Source of the DNA: Sarcocystis neurona
Lineage: Eukaryota > Apicomplexa > Conoidasida > Eucoccidiorida > Sarcocystidae
Reading direction: 5' to 3'
Assembly: GCA_000727475.1 (NCBI GenBank)
Contig: KL647291.1
Span: 4,032,992 to 4,096,991, forward strand
DNA: 64,000 nucleotides
Position 1 is the stretch's first letter. Every line of letters begins with the position of its first letter. A program made the position numbers and the translations under genes. Below are positions 48,399 to 60,100 of this stretch, piece after piece. The notes under the pieces are model-generated. The model was not told the origin of the DNA and did no database searches. It saw only the letters and a list, made by a program, of their open reading frames with translations.

Positions 48399-51300
48399 CA
48401 GAGACAGATATCGATGTTCTCAGTCTTCCCCAGCACATAACATGTATACACGTATATATATATTTATAGATCTAGACACCAATGTTACCAGTCTTTCCCC
48501 ATATATATATATATGATGTGCATACGTATATACGCTTATATATGTGTACACAGACAGTTCAGTACGTGCAGATGAACCCGCGTGTCTCGAGTTTATCGAA
48601 GAGTATACACGTAGGCGACTGGAGTTTTTACGTCTGCAGATAGAAGGAAGAGAGTGTGGGGTCCCTGGCAAGTTGCAAGGAATGTTTATGTGGCGGCCCC
48701 TTTTTCCGGGTGGACCAAACAGGAAGCGAAAGCAGTCCTGTCTCTGCAGACGGCAGCACAAGCGGCCGGAAATCTTCCTGCGTACGCCTTCCCGTCTGCA
48801 GCAACGGCGCACACACACACACACACACATGCACATGTACAACAGGAGAGGGGCACACACTTTCTACCTGCCTTTGTGTAGGAATATATATATATATATG
48901 TATATGTGAGCCTTTATATCTACCTCTACATATATGTTTCTATTTGTGCATGCATGTGTATAGTTATGGATACGGGCTTGGATCTTTTGTGGTCTCCTGT
49001 GTCTGCGCGGTCCCCTCCAAAAGCAATTTATCTGCGTATGTGCAAGTGCTCGCTTGAAGATGACAGCTGCGGGTGTATTGTATGCGGCCGTGCAGGCAGC
49101 GTGATTGTCGTCACGCTGGCGAATGACAAAAATGAGCAGCAGCAGCAGCTGCAAGGCGCCGCCGCCGAGGCTGTCGCTGCTGCAGCAGGAGCTGCTCTTC
49201 AGCAGCAGCAGCAACGCCTGGCGGCATCTGGCGTGGACCTTGTCACCGTCCTGTTACCGCAGACAAGGAAGCCCAGCAGAATTTTTCACTTCCGCTCGAC
49301 GCACGGCTTCAAGGACGAGGCACGGCTGCAGCGGTACGTACCGACAAGACAGACAACAGCAGCAACACAATGTGCTTCTCCATATATATGTACACATATA
49401 TTTATAGGTTTCTCTGTGTGTGTACATAGCTATGTAGTAGTAGTAGTAGGCGCGTGGACGGGTATCCGCCGACGGTGTCTTGGTGTGAAACTCTCGGTAG
49501 CAGGGGGAGGGAGAGTTGCGCAGGGGCGTGTGCAGCACGCCGAGCGGCAGCCGGAGTAGCAGCAGCGCGGTATACCAGCAGGAGTGGCGGCGGCAGTGGC
49601 AGCTACAGGGTCGCAACAGGAGAAGGTGCAGCAGAAGCATGTGCAACAGAAAGGACAGCATTGCAGCAGAAGAAGCGATGACAGCAAAAGCAGGAGCGGG
49701 ACAGGAGGAAGAGCAGCAGCAGGAGCGATAGCAGAGCTGCAGGGACAGAAATGGCAGCAGCAGCAGGAAGAGCAGCACAAGCAGGCACGACGGGGATCGG
49801 CACCGTGAGCAGGAGCAGCAGGGAGAGCCGCGACAGGAGTAGCAGGAGCAGGACCGGCAGCAGAAACAGGAACAGCCGAAGCAGGAAGAGCAGCAGAAAC
49901 AGGAAGAGCAGCAGAAGCAGAATGAGCAGCAGAAGCAGGGGCAGCAGGAGCAAGAAGAGCAGCAGAAGCAGGAGCAGCAGGGATAGCAACGACAGGAATA
50001 GCGTAACAGCGTCAACAGCTGCTGCAATGAGAGCAGCAACAGCAGCGCCAAGGTTAGCAATTGCAGCAGAAGCTTTGAGAAGAGAGAGACACTTTCTTCT
50101 TGTATCTGTCCAGAACTTCCTCATAAGCGTGTTCGTAGAGTCACGCGCATGCATCCGCAGACTTCCATACGTGTGATAAGTGTATGTAGTTTTTCTTGGT
50201 TTTGCTCGTCTCTCTGTCTCTCCATACATGCACGTATGTATATATATATATGCATGCGTTCCTTTGGCTGCCAGATATGGTGCGTCCACCGCTGCAGCAT
50301 CGCTGTGCTGATGAATCATATTTTTGCTTGATGCGCCTCTCTCTTACTCATCTTCCCATATATACGTACGTATATATATATAAATATATGTATATACATA
50401 TGTATATATATATATATGATGCTGTGGTGCGTCTGCTGGTGTTGCTACAGCGACTGCGAGCCGGCTGCTGATACTCTGCTGGAACTGACGGCGTTGCAAC
50501 AGACGCATGACCTGTCGCGCGTTGAGACGCTCGACAGCAGCACGTTCTGTTTCCTAGGCCGCCCCACGCAAGCTACTGCCGGCAAGCCACAGCAGCAGCA
50601 GCAGCAGGTGGGGAGCGGAGGTGGCCTGGGCGAGAGTGCTCAGAGGGAGGCGGGGAGAGGGGTCGCGGCTGCTACTTTGTCACTGGCACACGGCAGCAGC
50701 AGCGGCAGCAGCAGCGGCAGCAGCAGCGGCAGTGTCGGTAGCAGCGGACGAAGAGAGGGAGAACATAGCAGAAGCGGAACAAAGGCCGCGGCAGGAGGAG
50801 GACGCGGTCGACCGGGAGCAGGGCAGCAGCACGAGAGAGTTTTCGTACGTCGGCTAGAGTACACTGCTGCTCCCGAATCGAGTTTGTCTTCTCTGTCGTC
50901 TCTTCTGGGTGAGATGCTGGAAGAATTGGGACGGAGCCTGCAGGCACCGCAGATATCTGCTGCTGCGGCTGGCCACCTGTACCTGCATCTGCTGTCGCCT
51001 ATACGCATGCGTGTGGCCGAAGCAGCGGCGGTCTTCGAGCAGCAGCTGCGGGCGTTCCGCATCGCACAGAACGAAAAATTGCTGCGTCTGCGGGTAGACC
51101 AACTGGAAGTGAAACTGCACCTCGTGAATCCCAGCCAGCCACAGCAGCAGCAGGACAGACAGCAGGAGCGAGACAAGAAGCAGCAGCAGGTGAGACAGCA
51201 GGAGCAGCCGTCGCAGGGAGAGGAGGAGGGGGCGAAGCAACAGCAAAGAGGGCAGCAACACGTGTCGGGGAAGCAGGGACAGCAGGAAGAAAGATCGGTG

Positions 51301-54137
51301 CTGCGGCTGATGGCGAGGTCTTCCGGCGGTCGCTGGCTGCAGGCGGAAGCAGCAGAAGAAGTGCCCGATTCCGCGATTGGCGACTGGGTCTGGCGCTGCC
51401 GTCTCTCGTTGCCCACCGGGCAGCAGACAGCAGCAGCAGGAGGAGGGGAAAGAGCAGCGTCGTGGGACGTGCCTTGTAACGGGGGCGCAGACAGCAGCGG
51501 GACGAGTCCTGGGCTTGCCAGCGGCAGCACCGGGAGCGTCCAAGCAGCTGCGCAGGGAGGCGATGACGCTGCTGCACGCAAGGGAGACACGTTTTCGCCG
51601 CAGGCAGAGCTGCTGTCAACCAGCAACAGTTGTACTGTGGGGTCAGCTGCTGCTGCTGCAGGCACCTCGCCAGCTGCCCCCGGTGCTGACACCCCTTCTC
51701 TGGCTCTGTCTACACCGTCAACAGCTGCTACTCCTGCCGAAGCGCGTGTTGGCGCTGCAGGTGCGGCGCATCCCTCTGTAGCGTCGCCGGCGGCCGCAGA
51801 TATCGCGTCAACGACCCCACCTCTGTTGCCTGCTGTTGCTGCTCGTGCTGCTGAAACGGTTTTCAGTGCTGCTGCTGCGGCTGCTGCTGAGGCTATGACA
51901 GCGAGGACCGGCAGTGAGGCAGGCGGACTTCAACGTGCTGAAGGTTGCCCGCACCACTCCGACGCTTGTTCGTCAGCTGCTGTTGTTCCTGCGTCTCTGG
52001 GGGGTTTAAATACAGACGCTCCTGCTGCCAGTGCTGCTGCGGCTTCCCCTGCTGCGCGAGTTGCAACACTTGCTGGGACTTCCGCTGCTGCTGCGGCACC
52101 ACCACCGGTCACAAACCGTCCTCCTGCTGCTGCGACTGCTGCAGTTGCTGCTGCAGCTGACGCACCTGCACCTGCTGCTGCCCACGGCTGCGCTGCTGAG
52201 GGGGTGAGGTGCAGAGCACGGGGACCAGAGAGCGAGCTGCTGCAGCCCTACCCTGGGACAGTAGACAAAATCTCCCTGAAACGGGCAGCAGCACGACGAG
52301 TGGACTCCACGTATATTTACGACTTCCTGCAGCTGCTCGAGGTTGCACTATTGCAGAATTGGCAGCAGTTTCTACGCGCCAGAGGAGAAGGAGAAGGAGG
52401 AGGCTCCGCAGCTCACGTACTCTCTCGCGTCCCGAAAGACTTCTTCAAGGTAGCGTAATCCTTTGGCAGATATTTTCTCTCCATAGTAATCACAATCATA
52501 CTTTCTTATCTGTCTATATATGTATCTATCTATCTTTATATATATATATGTATATATATATGTCTCTAGATGTCTATCTATCTGTATATATATATATATA
52601 TATGCACACAGACACAGACACAGACAGACACAGAGACACACATACACACACATATACGGACTATATGTGCGTGCTTCATGATGTGTATGACGACTCAGCG
52701 TCAGGCAGCAGCACTCGTTCCTGCTGCTCTGATTAGCTCTCTGGCGTACGTACACCTGAGAGTGCTGTGTGGGATGTTTCTGTTGAAATGATACACGCGT
52801 TTTTCACCCCTGCACACAGAGATTTGCGCGTCTTTTTGTGGAACAAACGATTCACTTGACAAGCGACCTCTTTCGGGTACGTCGTCCTGTCCTGCTGACT
52901 CTTCCTTCATATATATATATATATATTTGTATATCTGCGCTTTTGTCATCTCCGCTGTTGTTTTGTGTCTGTCTATCTCTTTTCTGTGTAGACATGCGTA
53001 GAGCAGCCGTCGAGAAGATGAAAACTTCCCGCAGTAACGGTCGTGGAGCGCTGACTTGCTGTTCGTAGATGACAGGAGTGCTGCAGTGGCTGTTCGTGTC
53101 CGTCGGGGCACTGCAGCTGCGCACACGCTGTGTCGCTGTGTGGTGTACGTACACTGCAGCGCGCAACCGAATCTTCGCCGAGTGTGCGGCCCCGCCCCCC
53201 GTTTGCACACGCACACAGAGAGATGCGCTTCTCAAAACTCCCCTACAAATTCTTGTTTTCTCTTGCTTGTTCTACGTAGGAATTGCAGCTAAACCTTCTT
53301 CTCTTCTTTCTGAAAAATTGAAGCCGCGATGTCTCTCTCACGTGCTGCTCCGGTGTCTCGCCCGCACGCCGACGCACGCGCGCCCCTGCGCAGGTCTTCC
53401 GGTGTCTCCCCGTCTCGCCGTCTCTCGTGTGGCCGTGTTCGCCGGGGCCCCGTGACTTCTCCGTCTCCGTTTCGAAAGCGTTGCATCTTTCGGTCCGCCG
53501 CCGTTTCTGCGCTGCCCGGGTTTGCACAGCCCCGTCTTTGATGTTTGCGCCTCCCCGCGGTGTCTCTGCTGACGGCGTTTTTCCACGACCACCCCACACG
53601 CGGACACAGGGAAGGGGGCGCGTCTCTTTGCTGTCGACGCGTATGGGAGACATTAGCTGTGATGGGGCCACAGTCCTCTACACGTACATATAGATAGAAC
53701 CGCTATACTCCGACCGATCTCCCTGGTCTCCCATATATATGTATATAGGAAGATTTTTTAGTACGTATGTAGATTTGTATGTTGTGATTGATGGCATGTC
53801 GCGTTTCCCCACTTTTCTTCTCTTTCGTCCCGTTGCTGCATTCTCCCGTGTCTGTGTCCGTCCCCTCGCAGCAGTGACTGGCTTGTATTCGTAGAGGTGC
53901 GTCAACGTACGTACGTATACATTCGCAGCTCTCTGGCCACTTCCCTGGCCTTCCTTTTTCCTTCGTATACAACTGCACGTGTATATACACATGTGCTCCC
54001 CTGGGTTCTTTTTCCTTCCGCCCTGTCTGGTGATATATGTCCACTTTGTCAGTCGCACGTTTCGCATGTGCCGAAGGTCACTTCGATCTTCGTACACCAG
54101 TGTTGTCGAGTGTAAATTGCTGTATATACACACATAG

Positions 54138-54168
<31 letters not shown>

Positions 54169-57100
54169 TGCCGGACTTCTGTATTCTGTCCATCTTCTTC
54201 GTCTCTTCTCGTCTCCTTTTCCTGTTTTCGTGTGTGTATCTTTTCTCCACGAACGCTTGCGTGATATCTCTGTGTGCGTGTTTGCGCCTCTTCTCTCTTT
54301 TCTGGCAAGTAGTACACCCGCGTACGCACTGCATATTTGCGAATCGGAGTCTCTGCGCCGCCCGAGGTTTCTCTGTGTTTGCAGCAGCGTCGTGTCTCTT
54401 TTTCTCTCCGTGCTCTTTCGGCTTAGCCGCTGGCGCCGCTTCGTTTCCGTTTCTTGGCTTCTCTGCTGAATTTTTCGTATTGCTGGGCGGCTGCTGCGGC
54501 TGCTTCTGCTTTCCTTCGCGCAGGTCTCCGCGTTTCGTGTGCGACCTGCGGCTTCGGGCGCGGAGGGGGAGAAGGCGCAGGAAGAAGAGGACGTGGTGCA
54601 GGTGGACGAACACTGGCAGGTGGGCGATAATACCGTCGGGATGGTGGGGTTTTTGATTCAGATGAAAACTCCAGAAGTTCCAGAAGGCAGAAAAGTCGTC
54701 GTTCTCGGCAATGACATCACCCATCAGGGAGGGTCGTTTGGCTTGCCGGAGGATAAATACTTCGCGGCTGTTTCCACCTATGCCCGACAGCACGGCTTGC
54801 CTCGTGTCTACATCGCTTGCAACAGCGGCGCGCGCATCGGCTTGTACGAGGGACTGAAAGAGAAAATTCAGATTGAGTGGATTGACAGAAACGACCCCAC
54901 CCTTGGCTTCAAATACCTTTACCTGCCCGAGGCAGTGCAGCAGCAGCTCCCTGCTGGCGTGGTCAGCGGTCACTGGCTCGAGGAAGAAGAAGAGCAGGTG
55001 GAAGGGGCGGACAGACCGGGCGCTGCAGAAACAGCAGCAGCGGCCGCAGGACGTAGAGCCACGACGGCAGCTCCGCATGGTGGTGCATCAGGGAACGAGA
55101 ACAGCAGCAACAACCTCACTGCGAAAGACGAGAGAAGAAGCGCCATAAGCAACGACTCCGTGCCCACGACCGACGGCAGCAGCGGTGGCGCTGGGGAGTT
55201 GCCGGGTGTCAGCGACAGACTAAGTGGCCGTCGACGTCGATATGTCCTGGACGCAATTATTGGGGAACCGCAGCAGTATTTGGGCGTCGAGAATCTACGT
55301 GGGTCAGGACTCATCGCTGGAGAGACAAGTCGCGCGTACGAAGAAACGTTTACGCTTAGCTATGTGACGGGGCGGTCTGTAGGCATCGGGGCGTACATTG
55401 TCCGCCTGGCGCAGCGAACGATTCAGAAGCGACAGGGCCCGCTGCTGCTGACGGGCTTCCAGGCGCTCAACAAACTGCTGGGCAAAGAAGTCTACGTTTC
55501 ACAGGACCAGCTGGGGGGCCCAGACGTAATGTACGGCAACGGAATATCGCACCTGGTGGTTCAGAACGACCACGAGGGCATGCAGGAAGTGCTGCGCTGG
55601 CTCTCGTACGTCCCGGCCACCGCAAATGACGCGGTGCGTCCTCTGCCGGTTTCCTCTGGTTCGCGTGGAGCCGAGCCTGCCGACGAAAGCAGCGGTGCGA
55701 CGCTGGCTCACAACAACAGCAGCGGAGGCGGGACGCCCGCGTCGAGGAGCGGCAACAGTAGCCCGTTTCTGACCAGCGGCAGCGACAGTGCCAGCACGAG
55801 CAACAGCAGCACCGCGACGGGCAGCAGCGACAAGAGCAGCAGTCTGTGGAGTGCGTTCACCAGCCGCAGCAACACCAGTGCATGCGAGACGAATGGAAGC
55901 AACGAGCTGCCCGGGGCGCTGTCTTTGCTTCGCAGCACCGGCAGCGACAGCCGTCCAAGCAGCAGCAGCAGCGACGGTAGCACCGACAGCAGCCCTAGCA
56001 GCAGCGGCAGCAGCAGTGCTCCTGGGAGGCCGCCTGCGTTGCTGGCAAGCAGTAGGCGAGACTTGGAAACGTCGCTCTACTTCGTTGACCCGGTGGACAG
56101 AGAAGTGGAGTTCACGCCTGCCCGCGGCACTGCATATGACCCCCGGCACATGGTGGCAGGGTTCCGCAGACCCGAAGATAATGCGTTCGTCTCGGGCTTC
56201 TTCGACAGAAATTCCTTCTGCGAGTACCTCGGCGGCTGGGGCAAGAGCGTCGTGGTTGGCAGGGCGCGACTCGGCGGCCTGCCCTTCGGCGTCATCGCGG
56301 TCGAGACGCGCATGACCAAGGCCGTGTCTCCACCGGACCCGAGCAACCCGGACAGCAGGGAGACAACGACCGTCCACGTAAGAGAACGAGTTGGCTGCTG
56401 CTGCGAAGAAGTCACCGCACATGGGCGAAATGGTGGCGGCGCCCAGGGCGCGCGGGGTGTATGTGCGTGACGTCAGAAATGCGAAGAAAGCGAAGCGGCC
56501 GCACCACCATCGACCGCGCACCGCAACAAGAGCCGCACCAGCAGCACCAGGAGCAGCAGCAGAACAAGCGCCGCAGCCACAGCAGCAGCCAGATTTGTTG
56601 CCGAGGCGACAAATATATATATATATATATATATATGTATACACCCTATGGTGTGGGGGGAGGGACAGCAGCAAAATGAGTAGAGAAGTGGGCGGACGCC
56701 CGTACACGTCAGGTGGAGCAGCAAACAGCGCTCTCTGACTTCCCGCGGGGGAAGTCAGAACTTCTCTTCGGCTTCTGCGCACTTGTGGAGGGGCACTGCG
56801 CAAGAGAGTCACGCCCGAGCCCCATGAGCCGAATATTATATTTCTGTGGAGAAAGCCTTTTTCAGGCGACGGACAGATAGAGAGACACCAATGTAGAGAC
56901 ACATGTCTACTACGCAGAAGTAGACAGACGCACACTTCTGTATTGAGCCCCTATGTATGACAGCGTACATACATAAGTCATTTAGTCTGTAACTATCATG
57001 CGTAGCCATACACATATACATAAGTATGCATATATGTGTATATATATATATATATGTGATTGTGGATGTAGCTATGGCGCATATATGCATATAAGAATAT

Positions 57101-60100
57101 GTGGAAGGTACGTAATGTGTGTGCAGGCACGGATAAGAGTCTGCCGTCGGTGGTACTGTTGTAGTATCTGGTGCTCTTTAGGCAGTCTTATTTTTGTAGC
57201 ACAACTCCTGTGCAAGTCACGGGCCCCGGTGTGTAGGAGGTGGGTCTGTATAACAGGCATGCATGGGTACATACTTAAATTGTGCGTCTCTTTGTGGCCC
57301 TTTACCGGCTTGTGTTATTGCTATAGCGCTCTTGTGCCTCCTCTTGTTGCTGCCTTTGTTGGTACGTTGCTGCTGGATTCTGCTTTTTCGTGATGTTCTT
57401 GCTGCTGCCTCCTGCTGCTGTTTGTACTGCCGCTTCTCTTGCGCGTGCCGCTGCTGCTGCTAGTCGCTGCCGCGTCCCGCTTCTGTTTTCCCCTGTTCCT
57501 GCTCCTGGTTTTGCTGCTGGTGCTGCCGGTCTCTGGTGTGTCCTGCTGCTGTTTTTCCTGCTGTCACTCATTCTGCCGCTGCTGCTGCTCCTCCGTGCCT
57601 CGTCCCGCCGCTGTTTGTTTACCTGTTCTTTTGCTCTTGCTGCTGCTGGTGCTGGTCTTCCTCTGTGCGCCTCGTGCTGCTGTCTTCATTGCCGCTGGTG
57701 CTTGTGGTCGCGGTGGTGCTGCTGCTTCTTTTCCTCCTCATCTGCCACCGTACTGGTGATGATGGCGGCCGTGCGCGCAGGCGGGGCAGGTCTGGTTTCC
57801 TGATAGCGCGTTCAAGACGGCACAGGCGATACGTGATTTCTCTCGGGAGAATTTGCCGCTGATGCTCTTCGCGAACTGGCGGGGATTTTCGGGGGGAACG
57901 CGCGACATGGCGGACGCGGTGTTGAAGTTTGGGGCACTGATCGTGGACGCTTTTCGGGTGTACAGACACCCGGTGCTCGTGTATATCCCACCGGGAGGCG
58001 AGCTGCGTGGAGGCTCCTGGGTCGTCGTCGACCCGGCCATCAACGAGGACCACATGGAAATGTTTGCTGCTGCAGATGCCAGGGGAGGTGTGCTCGAGCC
58101 GCCAGGCATCTGTGAGATTAAATTTAGAGCGCCGGAGCAGCTTGCTCTCATGCACAGGGTCGACGACGAGCTGCGGAGACTTGACGCGGCCTTGAAGCAG
58201 CACCAGGAAAGTTCGGTGAGAAAAAGGGCAGGTTCATACCCACGAGGGCCAACAACGTAGTAAAAAAGAACAGAAACCAAGAAGGGGAATTTCTATGCGT
58301 CGCCGGAGAGACAGCAAGCCGAAACTGCGTTGTTGCGATCCACGTGGCTGCCTGCTGCTGACCTCCCGGCCCCACCCGTTGCTGCACACATGTGGACATG
58401 TCTCTGTGCATGTGTAGACGTGTATGTATGTCTGTGTCTCTGGTGTTTCTGCCGCACGTACACGCCAACCCAAGCGAAGAGAGGGGGAGACGGGGCCTGG
58501 CTGTAGGTCGAGACAGGCTACGTTACGAAAAACGGCAAATGGGTGCCGTAGTGCTGCTTGTTGTGCTGCACGTGTACACTTTTCTCTCTCCCTGTCTCTT
58601 TCTGCATGTGAGTCAAAATTTTTGATGGGAAAATACGTCAAAGTAGGTAGGCACACACACACGTAGGTAAGGCGCATCAGGTGTCGTTTGCAAGTGGCAG
58701 ACCCCCCCAGCAGGTGCGCGACCTGTGTGCGGAAGATGTGTTACTGTGGAAAATTCATTTTTAACCGCCTAAAGAGACCGTCTACAGAGACAGAGAGTGG
58801 GAGGAAGGGAGGAAGTTACAAGACAGAAGATTAGGAAGGAAGCGTTCCCCGCGTGTGGTGGTGCCCGTGAGACGTCTGTGTGAACGCTTCAAAATTCGCT
58901 TCTGTGACGCGCAGAACAAAACAGAAAAGCAGCAGTGTTGTGCCCAAGAACGTGTAAATGCTCCGCTGCTCCACTGCCGCTACTGCTGGTGCTGCTGCGC
59001 TGCTGCCGCTGGTCTGCTGCTGTTGCTGCTCCTGCTGCTGGTGCTGCTGCTCCTGCTGCCGGGGTGAATCCCGCTGTTGGTGTCGGTGCGCGGCTGATGC
59101 TGTTGGTCGTCTGCTGGCGCTGGGGCTCGTGCTGCGGGGGGGAGGGGTGAGATGCTGCTGAAAGTTCCGTTCCGGTCGCTCTTGTTTTGTAGATGTGTGT
59201 TCCTCGTCGCTGCTGCTGCGGCTTCTCGTGGGATGTCGAAGTCAGCAGCAGCCGTAGTTGCTGCTGCCTGTCCTGCGGCTTGCTCGCACGCAAGTGACCG
59301 GTTGTTTGCTGCTGCTGCTGCTCTTGTGACGGCAGGAGGAGGGGAGTGAGAAATTGGTGGCCGAGCTGCGAAGGAAAATCAAGAAACGCGAAGAAACACT
59401 CGCGCCTCTCTACGTCTCGGTACGCAGACTCTCGTCTCTTGGGAAAGCTGTTTTCCTCACTGCGCTGTTGGCGGGCGTCGTCCGCGTCGCCTGTGTGTCT
59501 TCACCAACCGTTCCCACGTCCCCTCACAACCTATATCTATCTATCTATCCCTATCTATCTATCTATCTGTCTGTCTCTCTCTCTCTATATATATATATGT
59601 GGGTGTGTTTGTGTTTCTCATATATATATATATATATATTATATGTTGCAGGTCCTTGCAGGTATCTGTGTGCTGGTTACTGTGGTCTATTTGTCTCTTG
59701 TAGCCCTCTCCCGCCGATGCGTCGCTACCTCCTTTCTTTCTGTTGCTGCTACTGCTGCTGCTGTTGCTGCTACTGCTGTTGCTGCTACTGCTGTTGCTGT
59801 TGTGGCTGCTGCTGCTGCTGTTATGACTGCTGCTGCTGCTGTTGTGACTGCCGCTNNNNNNNNNNNNNNNNNNNNNNNNNNNNNNNNNNNNNNNNNNNNN
59901 NNNNNNNNNNNNNNNNNNNNNNNNNNNNNNNNNNNNNNNNNNNNNNNNNNNNNNNNNNNNNNNNNNNNNNNNNNNNNNNNNNNNNNNNNNNNNNNNNNNN
60001 NNNNNNNNNNNNNNNNNNNNNNNNNNNNNNNNNNNNNNNNNNNNNNNNNNNNNNNNNNNNNNNNNNNNNNNNNNNNNNNNNNNNNNNNNNNNNNNNNNNN

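Noticed and set aside
49254..50319. Minus-strand Cys/Leu-rich frames near 49.3-50.3 kb resembling metallothionein or membrane proteins
   Set aside because: They are produced by GCAGAAGCAG repeats in ACC intron 10 read backwards.
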